Assembly: GCF_007197995.1 (NCBI RefSeq)
Contig: NZ_VKKH01000006.1
Location: forward strand, 372,001-436,000
Reading direction: 5' to 3'
DNA length: 64,000 nucleotides
Source of the DNA: Aliiglaciecola sp. M165
GTDB lineage: Bacteria; Pseudomonadota; Gammaproteobacteria; Enterobacterales; Alteromonadaceae
In this document: one piece after another, positions 29,599 through 36,221 of the stretch
How positions within the stretch are numbered: position 1 is the stretch's first letter
Layout of the letters: the number at the start of each line of letters is the position of its first letter
Position numbers and translations under genes: made by a program
The notes under the pieces: generated by a model
Database searches by the model: none
What the model was told of the DNA's origin: nothing
The model's input: the letters and a program-made list of their open reading frames with translations, nothing else

Positions 29599-30530
29599 GT
29601 TGGCAATAAAACTTTGCTCAAATAGATGGCGCTAGTATTGTCTATGTGACTTGAATAGTAGCTTATCCAAAGATGTTCAGCTTCCTTCACCATACCCGGA
29701 TAACTGGTATCTCCTCCAGATGGCAACATCGATAACAGTTTGAGCCTTTTTGTAGCGAGATCAAATTCCATTAACGCAGTTTTAAAACGTTTTTTTGTCC
29801 AAATTCGACCGCAGATTAAATATTTGGAATCATCTAATGCGATCATCGCGGGCCCGCCAATATAGCAACCCAAATCATGCCATTGCCATTTTTTATAAGG
29901 CGGCGACGAGGTGCCGAACTGAGCCGTAAAACTATCTGCATCCCGACGAGCAATCGCATAAATTGTCCCATTATCATCTGTACAAATATCCGTTTCATTG
30001 GGATAGCCTAAATCATGAGAGGCTAACCCCAATATTGAACGGTCAGTACAATGGAAACTCCGTAGTGGATTACCTTGGTATAGGTTAAGCGCTTGTTGAT
30101 GACGATTATATGCAATGCCCAAAGCATTGCTGTTTTGCCAGGTCAATCGCCAAATCCACCAATTATGTTCACCGAACCAATGGGGACTTGACCAACTTTT
30201 TCCATTGTCGGAAAACCAGCACAAACTGCGACTATGTGTCCACTTGCCCGATTTGTCATAACACCTGGCATAAGCATTCATCAATAATTTTCCGTCTGGC
30301 ATGATACTGAGTTTTGGATCTCTTAGGTCGTAGTGACGCATAGCAAGCTGTGTAGAGAAAAGCACATTTGATGCTCGATCTAAACAGCAAACTCGAATCT
30401 GACCATCTTGACTCATGTGATCATAGGCAACACGAAACGAGCAAAAAAGTTTGTCGTCAAAACTGATCAAGTCAGTAAATGCCGCATGTTTATGGCTTTT
30501 ATAAAGCGTTTTTGTCCACAAAAGTGTCAT
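29595..30530 (-). CDS. Sialidase-fold (BNR/Asp-box) protein, possible glycosidase
   Basis: A 311-residue protein predicted to form a six-bladed beta-propeller of the sialidase superfamily. An Asp box is visible (SDNGKSW, 107-113). SFRVAYDH (31-38) sits where these proteins carry the FRxP-type arginine, DLRDPKL follows (68-74), and the late SGGDTSYPGMV block contains a Tyr in the position family members use as a candidate nucleophile. There is no signal peptide, so it should be cytoplasmic unless secreted by another route. It is inserted between flgL and flagellin 1, on the opposite strand, in a locus that makes sialic-acid-like sugars. A nonulosonate-trimming role is inference; it may instead be a non-catalytic propeller. 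Confidence 0.6.
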   Translation of the reverse strand: MTLLWTKTLYKSHKHAAFTDLISFDDKLFCSFRVAYDHMSQDGQIRVCCLDRASNVLFSTQLAMRHYDLRDPKLSIMPDGKLLMNAYARCYDKSGKWTHSRSLCWFSDNGKSWSSPHWFGEHNWWIWRLTWQNSNALGIAYNRHQQALNLYQGNPLRSFHCTDRSILGLASHDLGYPNETDICTDDNGTIYAIARRDADSFTAQFGTSSPPYKKWQWHDLGCYIGGPAMIALDDSKYLICGRIWTKKRFKTALMEFDLATKRLKLLSMLPSGGDTSYPGMVKEAEHLWISYYSSHIDNTSAIYLSKVLLPT

Positions 30531-30636
30531 TTTTTATAAAAAATCCTATCGCTAAAAAACCATTGAATCTCAAATGATTACAGAATGCAAAGCGGCAATC
30601 ATTTGCCTCTTTATGATTTTTTTCGTGATTTTTTGT

Positions 30637-30663
30637 TAAAGGGTTTTTTGAAATCGTCGATAC
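30637..30663 (+). promoter_or_regulatory. Sigma-28-type promoter of flagellin 1
   Basis: TAAAGGGT (30637-30644), 11 bases, GTCGATAC (30656-30663). It leaves a leader of about 120 bases containing hairpins, among them CCAGCG/CGCTGG at 30753-30767, before the ribosome binding site TAGGAG. Confidence 0.7.
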
Positions 30664-30790
30664 CCTAATTCGAGAGAGCCAGTAACACCAACTTATGCAT
30701 TTTTAAGTTGATGTTCTTGAATGTGTTTTTTAACCGCCGAGTTTTTCGGTTGCCAGCGAAACGCTGGACAGAGAGTGTAGGAGAGGTCCC

Positions 30791-31615
30791 ATGGGATTAT
30801 TCGTAAATACCAACGTTTCGTCTTTAAATGCGCAACGTCAACTTTTTGATTCATCTAACCGATTAGGCACGTCGTTCGAGCGTTTGTCTTCCGGTTTTCG
30901 TATAAACCGTGCTGCAGATGATGCGGCTGGTCTTCAAATTACTGACCGTTTAACCACTCAGGTTCAAGGTCTTAACCAAGCTGTTCGTAACGCTAACGAT
31001 GCGATTTCACTTGCGCAAACCGCGGAAGGCGCGTTATCAGAAGTGACTAATTCGCTACAGCGTATTCGTACCTTAGCCGTTCAATCACAAAACGGTATCA
31101 ATACATCTGCCGACCGCACAGCCTTGCAAGCAGAAGTCTCTGCACTTAAATCTGAAATCTCGCGTATCGCCACAGATTCTCAGTTTGGTGGTGTAGATAT
31201 TCTTACCGGAACTTTCTCTGCAGCTTTCCTTGTTGGTGCTAACGGTGGTCAGACTATCTCTGTCAACCTATCTCGTAGCGGCGGCTTTGGAGCTTCGGGT
31301 TTGAGTATCGGTTCGCTTAGTGTAGAGAACATTGCCGATGCTTCAGCTGCTTTGACATCTATCACAGCTGCGATTTCAACTATTGGTGCGCAGCGTGCTG
31401 ATTTAGGTGCATTGCAGAATCGTTTCCAATCCACTATCAGAAACCTAAGTAATATTTCTGAAAATGTTGCAGGTGCGCGTTCACGTATCAAAGATACTGA
31501 CTTTGCAACTGAAACTGCTGAGTTAACACGTAATCAGATCATCCAACAGGCAAGCTTAACCGTATTGTCTCAGGCTAATCAGCGTCCTCAGTCAGCGCTG
31601 CAGCTATTAGGATAA
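30791..31615 (+). CDS. fliC: Flagellin 1 (subtype A)
   Basis: Filament subunit of 274 residues, with conserved D0/D1 ends ([36 protein letters not shown]) and C-terminal RDTDF-type [20 protein letters not shown] ending SALQLLG. The central domain is short and Ser/Thr/Gly-rich ([22 protein letters not shown]); this is where nonulosonate O-glycans would be attached. It resembles flagellin 4 more than 2 or 3 ([20 protein letters not shown]). A sigma-28-type promoter and a terminator bracket the gene. The gene symbol is generic. Confidence 0.95.
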   Translation: MGLFVNTNVSSLNAQRQLFDSSNRLGTSFERLSSGFRINRAADDAAGLQITDRLTTQVQGLNQAVRNANDAISLAQTAEGALSEVTNSLQRIRTLAVQSQNGINTSADRTALQAEVSALKSEISRIATDSQFGGVDILTGTFSAAFLVGANGGQTISVNLSRSGGFGASGLSIGSLSVENIADASAALTSITAAISTIGAQRADLGALQNRFQSTIRNLSNISENVAGARSRIKDTDFATETAELTRNQIIQQASLTVLSQANQRPQSALQLLG

Positions 31616-31637
31616 TTCAGATACGCATGGGAAATTA

Positions 31638-31653
31638 AAGCCAGGAGGTAGTG
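31638..31653 (+). repeat. 16-base direct repeat, copy 1 (flagellin 1 3' region)
   Basis: AAGCCAGGAGGTAGTG occurs here, 23 bases after the flagellin 1 stop, and again exactly at 33068-33083 in the flagellin 2 3' region. The following 30 bases of the two copies also resemble each other (GGCC-CAATTCG versus GGCCATCAATTCCG). This points to duplication of gene plus 3' flank. Confidence 0.7.
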
Positions 31654-31688
31654 TTTCTGAAATTAATGGCCCAATTCGTAGGGAGTCC

Positions 31689-31715
31689 CGCTCACTCTCT
31701 CCTAACGTAAGAGCG
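31689..31715 (+). ncRNA. Stem-loop with anti-Shine-Dalgarno loop, flagellin 1 3' UTR
   Basis: CGCTC (31689-31693) pairs with GAGCG (31711-31715). The loop contains CTCCTAACG (31699-31707), the exact reverse complement of the flagellin 2 ribosome binding site region CGTTAGGAG (31968-31976). A similar stem-loop with different stem pairs lies at 34345-34369. It sits just before the flagellin 1 terminator. Structure and pairing are read from sequence; any function is inference. Confidence 0.4.
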
Positions 31716-31719
31716 CTTC

Positions 31720-31745
31720 GGCCGACAATTTTTGTCGGCCTTTTT
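31720..31745 (+). terminator. Intrinsic terminator of flagellin 1
   Basis: GGCCGACA (31720-31727) pairs with TGTCGGCC (31733-31740) around a 5-base loop, followed by five T. Confidence 0.9.
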
Positions 31746-31798
31746 ATTTTTTAACTATATGAAAAATATAAGAATAAATAATTAAAGTGAAAATTCTT

Positions 31799-31826
31799 TA
31801 AAGAAAAAATTGATCCTGAACGATAC
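31799..31826 (+). promoter_or_regulatory. Weak sigma-28-like site upstream of flagellin 2
   Basis: TAAAGAAA (31799-31806), 12 bases instead of 11, AACGATAC (31819-31826). The -10 core CGATA is kept but the spacing is one base long. The rest of the 367-base gap 31616-31982 holds the flagellin 1 3' UTR elements and an AT-rich leader. Confidence 0.35.
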
Positions 31827-31982
31827 AGGTTGCAAGAGCGATGTATAACTTCAAATAAAAATAAGTACACGACTCAAAAGTGACGCAATAAATAACAAAA
31901 ATAAGCGCACTGAAGTAAACCCGCGAAGACCACTAATAACAATAATAGGTCGGCGGCTTGCATAAATCGTTAGGAGAAAAAA

Positions 31983-32825
31983 ATGTCTTTATTCGTCAAC
32001 ACGAATGTGTCGTCGTTGAATGCAACTCGTCAGCTATTCACGTCGAACAATAATCTCAGTACGGCCTTTGAAAGGTTGTCTTCCGGCTTTCGTATCAACA
32101 ATGCAAAAGATGATGCGGCAGGTTTACAAATATCCAATCGTTTAACCACGCAAATTCTCGGTTTGAACATGGCTGTGAGAAATGCCAACGACGGAATTTC
32201 TTTAGCGCAAACCGCAGAAGGGGCCTTGGCTGAAACAACTTCTGCATTGCAGCGTATCCGTGTATTAGCGGTGCAATCACAAAATGGTATCAATGGGTCT
32301 GCTGACCGTTTGGCCCTGCAACAGGAAGTTTCAGCACTAAAACTCGAAATCAGTCGGATCGCGGCCACTTCTCAATTTGGTGGTGTAAACATATTGGGTG
32401 GATCTTTCTCGTCTGCATTTTTAGTTGGTGCTAACCCTGGACAAACTATCAGTGTAAATATTTCTCGCGCTGGTGGTTATGGAACGTCCGGTTTGTTTGG
32501 TGCGCAAAATATTGCGGCGAATAATATCTCTGTAGCTACTGAAGCAGATGCGTCCAGAGCAATGGGCGCTATTCTTGGGGCCATATCAATAATCGACGCC
32601 AAGCGCGCTGAATTGGGTGCGGTGCAAAACCGTTTTCAGTCTACGATCCGAAATTTAAGTAACATTTCTGAAAATGTTTCCGCAGCACGCTCACGTATTC
32701 GTGACACGGACTTTGCGGTCGAAACAGCAGAGCTGACTAGGTGGCAGATTATTCAACAGGCCAGTATTACGGTACTTGGACAAGCGAATCAGCGACCTCA
32801 GGCAGCGTTGCAGCTACTTCAATAA
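31983..32825 (+). CDS. Flagellin 2 (subtype B)
   Basis: Filament subunit of 280 residues with the normal D0/D1 core ([26 protein letters not shown]-type [19 protein letters not shown]). It groups with flagellin 3 ([20 protein letters not shown]). The central domain has five extra residues ([19 protein letters not shown]). The C-terminus departs from the others: LTRWQIIQQ instead of LTRNQIIQQ or LTRSQIIQQ, and the final residue is Gln (QLLQ) instead of Gly. These sites lie in the terminal D0 helix. The ribosome binding site TTAGGAG is complementary to stem-loops in the 3' regions of flagellins 1 and 3. Confidence 0.94.
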   Translation: MSLFVNTNVSSLNATRQLFTSNNNLSTAFERLSSGFRINNAKDDAAGLQISNRLTTQILGLNMAVRNANDGISLAQTAEGALAETTSALQRIRVLAVQSQNGINGSADRLALQQEVSALKLEISRIAATSQFGGVNILGGSFSSAFLVGANPGQTISVNISRAGGYGTSGLFGAQNIAANNISVATEADASRAMGAILGAISIIDAKRAELGAVQNRFQSTIRNLSNISENVSAARSRIRDTDFAVETAELTRWQIIQQASITVLGQANQRPQAALQLLQ

Positions 32826-32910
32826 GTGGAGTTTAACTCATGAAAAATGATGCTGAGCAAGCAAAGGGGCAGGCTGCAACATTGAAGAGTGATTAACAAA
32901 GAAAAGAAAA

Positions 32911-32951
32911 CGGTCGGTATGCAAAATGTGGGGGCAGGCTGCAACCGACCG
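32911..32951 (+). repeat. 8-bp inverted repeat with 25-base loop
   Basis: CGGTCGGT (32911-32918) and ACCGACCG (32944-32951) are perfect reverse complements. The loop carries the second copy of the 15-base GGGGCAGGCTGCAAC repeat. There is no immediate T run, so it is not a typical terminator; it may be a structured 3' UTR or small RNA segment. Confidence 0.45.
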
Positions 32952-33067
32952 AAGAACGACAGTTTTACTATAAGAACTAGCAAAACATTGCTATACATCA
33001 GCGGTGCGAACTCTCGGCTCAGAAAAAAGCCTAGGCTTTTTTAATGGGCAGTCGACTGGCAGAAAAG

Positions 33068-33083
33068 AAGCCAGGAGGTAGTG
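33068..33083 (+). repeat. 16-base direct repeat, copy 2 (flagellin 2 3' region)
   Basis: Exact second copy of AAGCCAGGAGGTAGTG from 31638-31653. It contains an AGGAGG ribosome-binding-like core, but the reading frame after GTG closes after six codons here, so it does not start a conserved peptide. Confidence 0.7.
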
Positions 33084-33316
33084 AGAGGTATTGAGGTTTA
33101 GGCCATCAATTCCGCCCGTCGACCTGAGCTTTCGCTCTTGCTTATTGTATAGCATTTGCCCGCAAAAAGCGTGGCAAACATGCCAGTCAGATAAATGACT
33201 GACACAACAAGTAATGCATCTTGTGTGCCAGTTTGAATATTGACCATGTGAATATCTAGTTCCTATATTAAATATAATTAAATCAATTAGTTATTTTAAT
33301 TGTAGGAGTGTGAGTC

Positions 33317-34144
33317 ATGACGTTATTTGTCAATACAAATACGTCGGCAATAAATGCCCAGCGGCAATTATTTACCGTCAACAACGATCTAAGTACCGCG
33401 TTTGAGCGACTTTCATCAGGTTTTAGAATAAACAGTGCCAAAGATGACGCAGCAGGATTGCAAATATCCAACCGTATGACGTCACAAATCTTAGGGCTTA
33501 ACATGGCGGTTAGAAACGCTAATGATGGTATTTCCTTAGCGCAAACCGCGGAAGGTGCTTTAGCAGAAACTACGGCATCACTGCAACGGATACGTGTTTT
33601 AGCCATTCAATCACAAAACGGAATCAATACCTCTGCTGATCGAGTAGCGCTGCAAAAAGAAGTGTCCGCACTAAAGATAGAAATCAGTCGGATTGCTGCA
33701 ACGTCTCAATTCGGTGGCGTGAATATCCTTGATGGTATCTATTCTTCCAAATTCCTTGTGGGCGCCAATGCTGGCCAGACCATAAGTGTGAACATTTCGC
33801 GTGTTGGTGGGTTTGGTGCATCAGGACTGTTTAACGGCGCAGAAATTTCGGTAGAAACAGAAAGTCAGGCTTCTGCCGTCATGACACGAGTTTCAAACGC
33901 GATTTCTATTATCGACGCTAAACGCGCTGAGTTGGGTGCGGTGCAAAATCGCTTTCAATCAACCATTCGTAATCTCGGCAACATTTCAGAAAATGTGTCA
34001 GCGGCAAGATCGCGTATACGAGATACGGATTTTGCCGTCGAAACGGCAAGTTTAACCCGTAGCCAAATTATTCAACAAGCAACCATAACGGTTTTAAGTC
34101 AGGCAAATCAACGGCCACAATCTGCGTTGCAATTGCTTGGGTAA
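33317..34144 (+). CDS. Flagellin 3 (subtype B)
   Basis: Filament subunit of 275 residues, close to flagellin 2 in the N-terminal half ([33 protein letters not shown]). Core motifs are intact and the C-terminus is the normal SALQLLG. The central segment [23 protein letters not shown] differs from flagellin 2, so surface and glycosylation sites will differ. The start at ATG 33317 follows GTAGGAGTG. No convincing sigma-28 or sigma-54 site was found upstream. Confidence 0.94.
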   Translation: MTLFVNTNTSAINAQRQLFTVNNDLSTAFERLSSGFRINSAKDDAAGLQISNRMTSQILGLNMAVRNANDGISLAQTAEGALAETTASLQRIRVLAIQSQNGINTSADRVALQKEVSALKIEISRIAATSQFGGVNILDGIYSSKFLVGANAGQTISVNISRVGGFGASGLFNGAEISVETESQASAVMTRVSNAISIIDAKRAELGAVQNRFQSTIRNLGNISENVSAARSRIRDTDFAVETASLTRSQIIQQATITVLSQANQRPQSALQLLG

Positions 34145-34194
34145 TAATGAAACCCATTCGATAGAGGGTAGGAACTGAGAGGCCAACCCCAGCG

Positions 34195-34212
34195 CTGCAA
34201 ATGGCTTTGCAG
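34195..34212 (+). repeat. 7-bp hairpin downstream of flagellin 3
   Basis: CTGCAAA (34195-34201) and TTTGCAG (34206-34212) close a 4-base loop, 51 bases after the flagellin 3 stop. There is no T run after it. It is part of a structured 3' region that continues with TGGCG-GAAA-CGCCA at 34236-34249. Confidence 0.5.
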
Positions 34213-34233
34213 ACGGCTTACCAAGGAAGGACT

Positions 34234-34287
34234 TGTGGCGGAAACGCCAGAAGAAAAAGCCGACTAACAGGACGGAGAGTGTAGAAG
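34234..34287 (+). other. Relic resembling the flagellin 1 leader
   Basis: A GAAA-containing hairpin (34236-34249) is followed by GGACGGAGAGTGTAGAAG (34270-34287). Flagellin 1's leader has the same arrangement: a CCAGCG-AAA-CGCTGG hairpin, then GGACAGAGAGTGTAGGAG (30766-30783; 16 of 18 bases identical). Here no flagellin gene follows, and a flagellin-type 3' stem-loop and terminator come next. This looks like the remains of a deleted flagellin copy. Confidence 0.4.
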
Positions 34288-34344
34288 TTTGGTTGAGAGG
34301 CCAGTATTCATTCTCTAACCCTGCCAGCCGGACAGAAACAGTAT

Positions 34345-34369
34345 TTGCTCGTACTCCTAACGTGAGCAA
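34345..34369 (+). ncRNA. Stem-loop with anti-Shine-Dalgarno loop, flagellin 3 3' region
   Basis: TTGCTC (34345-34350) pairs with GAGCAA (34364-34369) around a 13-base loop containing CTCCTAACG (34354-34362). The loop core CTCCTAACGT is shared with the stem-loop at 31689-31715, while the outer stem pairs differ in a compensated way (T-A here, C-G there). It is followed at once by the terminator. Confidence 0.4.
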
Positions 34370-34372
34370 GTT

Positions 34373-34400
34373 GGCCAGGTCATTTGATCTGGCCTTTTTT
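34373..34400 (+). terminator. Intrinsic terminator downstream of flagellin 3
   Basis: GGCCAG (34373-34378) pairs with CTGGCC (34389-34394), with additional TCA/TGA pairing inside, followed by six T. Confidence 0.8.
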
Positions 34401-34641
34401 ATTCTTATGCCAGAAAGTTGACGAATGCAACTGCTTTCACGTTGTGTCGAAATAAAAGCAATAGCTGTGCCAAAAACGAATTTATTATTCAATCCAAACC
34501 CATACATTTCTTTCTATCGGCAAGCTGTAAATCTTAAAAAATTCAAAAATCCAAAATTAATTTTTCCTAAAATTTTCTTAATTTGTTAAATGTTAATATA
34601 TTTCAATGGGTTAGGTTAAAATAAAAAAGTGCAAAAAAAAC

Positions 34642-34668
34642 TAAAGAATCTCAAGAGTGTGTCGATAA
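34642..34668 (+). promoter_or_regulatory. Sigma-28-type promoter of flagellin 4
   Basis: TAAAGAAT (34642-34649), exactly 11 bases, GTCGATAA (34661-34668): one mismatch from the -10 consensus. The leader is about 160 bases. The stretch 34401-34640 before it is AT-rich spacer without a gene. Confidence 0.8.
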
Positions 34669-34787
34669 CCTTAGTTGAGGGGAATTCTATCTAAAGAATT
34701 TTGATTTTGACGAAGAGTAGAGGTGCTCTTCTTCAAAAAAAGTGAGGCGACTTTGCGGATGACAGTCCTAGAAGTCGAAATTGAGGC

Positions 34788-34824
34788 GAATCAATCAGCA
34801 AAAATAACCATTTGCGGTTGATTC
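34788..34824 (+). promoter_or_regulatory. Hairpin directly before the flagellin 4 ribosome binding site
   Basis: GAATCAA (34788-34794) pairs with TTGATTC (34818-34824), and inside it GCAAA (34798-34802) pairs with TTTGC (34811-34815). The Shine-Dalgarno CAGGAGGT starts at 34826, one base after the hairpin. This position suits translational control or leader stabilisation of a highly expressed mRNA. Confidence 0.5.
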
Positions 34825-34837
34825 TCAGGAGGTAAAT

Positions 34838-35662
34838 ATGGGTTTATTTGTAAACACCAATGTGTCTTCACTGAATGCTCAACGTCAGTTGGCAAATTCA
34901 GGAACTGCACTTAGTACGTCATTTGAAAGACTGTCGTCTGGTTTTCGTATCAATCGTGCTGCGGATGATGCTGCCGGTCTTCAGATTTCTGACCGTTTAA
35001 CCACTCAGGTTCAAGGTTTGAATCAAGCAGTGCGTAACGCGAATGACGCAATTTCACTTGCACAAACCGCTGAAGGTGCATTGAGTGAGGTTACTAACTC
35101 ACTTCAACGTATTCGTACATTGGCTGTGCAATCACAAAACGGTATCAATACGTCAGCTGACAGAACGGCACTTCAAGCAGAAGTTTCTGCATTGAAAACC
35201 GAGATTTCTCGAATCTCAACCGATTCTCAGTTTGGTGGTGTAGATATATTGACTGGATCGTTCTCGGCTGCATTCCTTGTGGGTGCAAACGGTGGTCAAA
35301 CAATCTCTGTTAATTTGTCTCGTTCAGGCGGTTTCGGAGCTTCTGGACTTAGCATTGGAAGTTTGACTGTTGCAACGGTTGATGGTGCTTCTGCAGCATT
35401 AACAGCGATCACCGCTGCAATCTCTACGATAGGTTCAACAAGAGCCGATTTGGGTGCATTGCAAAACCGTTTCCAATCTACCATTCGTAACTTGAGCAAT
35501 ATTTCAGAAAACATCGCAGGTGCACGTTCACGTATTCGTGATACTGACTTTGCTTCTGAAACAGCTGAATTGACGCGTAACCAGATTGTTCAACAGGCAT
35601 CATTGTCTGTGTTGAGTCAGGCTAACCAGCGTCCTCAAACGGCACTATCTCTACTTGGATAA
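34838..35662 (+). CDS. Flagellin 4 (subtype A)
   Basis: Filament subunit of 274 residues, nearly identical in D0/D1 to flagellin 1 ([48 protein letters not shown]). It differs mainly in the central and outer parts ([16 protein letters not shown]) and ends TALSLLG. It has the best promoter and ribosome binding site of the four genes (CAGGAGGT), suggesting that it is the major filament subunit. A weak stem-loop follows, then flaG. Confidence 0.95.
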   Translation: MGLFVNTNVSSLNAQRQLANSGTALSTSFERLSSGFRINRAADDAAGLQISDRLTTQVQGLNQAVRNANDAISLAQTAEGALSEVTNSLQRIRTLAVQSQNGINTSADRTALQAEVSALKTEISRISTDSQFGGVDILTGSFSAAFLVGANGGQTISVNLSRSGGFGASGLSIGSLTVATVDGASAALTAITAAISTIGSTRADLGALQNRFQSTIRNLSNISENIAGARSRIRDTDFASETAELTRNQIVQQASLSVLSQANQRPQTALSLLG

Positions 35663-35710
35663 TTTCCGCAGTAGATAAATAGGCCCATATGGTTAGTGTA
35701 AGAATGATAA

Positions 35711-35752
35711 AGCCACTATACTTTTAGTTAGTGGCTATTCCTTTTTAAGTGG
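35711..35752 (+). terminator. Possible weak terminator/attenuator after flagellin 4
   Basis: AGCCACTA (35711-35718) pairs with TAGTGGCT (35729-35736) around a 10-base loop, followed by ATTCCTTTTT. The interrupted T run suggests partial termination, which would let a fraction of transcripts continue into flaG-fliD-fliS. Confidence 0.5.
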
Positions 35753-35761
35753 AGGTGAAAG

Positions 35762-36202
35762 ATGGACGTTAATTTTTCACAAATTGGCCAGAATTTTGCT
35801 CAGCAAGATAATGCCAGTGCAAACGCTGCAAATCTTGAGCAACAGCGGCAACAAGTTGCCATTGCGCCAGCCGAAGAGGCAACTCGGCAAAGTGGTCAAG
35901 AAAACCTAAATGATGCCGATAACAGAGAATCAAGAGGACAGGATTCATTAAACAATGAATCGATAGAAATTGAGAGTGCTGTTAACGAAATCAGTGAATT
36001 TCTACAAGCAACCAACCGTCAATTGGCTTTTTCTGTTGATGAGAAAAGTGAACGGTCGGTGGTAAAAGTCACAGATTCAGTTTCAGGTGAAGTGATTAGA
36101 CAAATCCCATCTGAAGAGGTTTTGGCACTGTCGGAAAGAATAAAAGAGCTCCAAGCTGACGTAGGTAGTGCAGTAGGGGTACTGTTCAACAAACAGGTTT
36201 GA
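35762..36202 (+). CDS. flaG: Flagellar protein FlaG
   Basis: A 146-residue FlaG family protein, typical between flagellin genes and fliD in polar flagellates; it affects filament length. The first 75 residues are Gln/Asn/Glu-rich and poorly conserved. The C-terminal domain is clear: VNEISEFLQATNRQLAFSVDEKSERSVVKVTDSVSGEVIRQIPSEEVLALSERIKEL. A GGAGGTGAAAG ribosome binding site precedes the ATG. Confidence 0.92.
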   Translation: MDVNFSQIGQNFAQQDNASANAANLEQQRQQVAIAPAEEATRQSGQENLNDADNRESRGQDSLNNESIEIESAVNEISEFLQATNRQLAFSVDEKSERSVVKVTDSVSGEVIRQIPSEEVLALSERIKELQADVGSAVGVLFNKQV

Positions 36203-36221
36203 TAGTAACAAGAGGTTCGTC

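Larger units (their letters stand above)
32826..33316. other. Flagellin 2/3 intergenic region with repeats and hairpins
   Basis: A 491-base region without a credible gene. It holds two exact copies of GGGGCAGGCTGCAAC (32866-32880, 32931-32945), a long-loop hairpin CGGTCGGT/ACCGACCG (32911-32918, 32944-32951), the second copy of the 16-base repeat (33068-33083), and a 6-bp hairpin CAGTCA/TGACTG (33184-33201). No terminator with a T run follows flagellin 2, and no clear promoter precedes flagellin 3, so flagellin 3 may depend on readthrough or an unrecognised promoter. Confidence 0.5.

Noticed and set aside
31651-31710. 19-codon reading frame (MFLKLMAQFVG...) after AGGAGGT in the flagellin 1 3' region
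   Set aside because: The second copy of the repeat leads into only six codons, so the peptide is not conserved; the RNA element explanation is simpler.
31947-31962. Sigma-54-like GG-N10-GC site just before flagellin 2
   Set aside because: Spacing fits, but transcription would begin around 31973, inside the Shine-Dalgarno, and the -24 half reads AGGTCG rather than TGGCAC.
33056-33074. TGGCAG-N5-AAGCC as sigma-54 promoter for flagellin 3
   Set aside because: The -12 half is poor and the site lies about 240 bases from the start codon inside a repeat.
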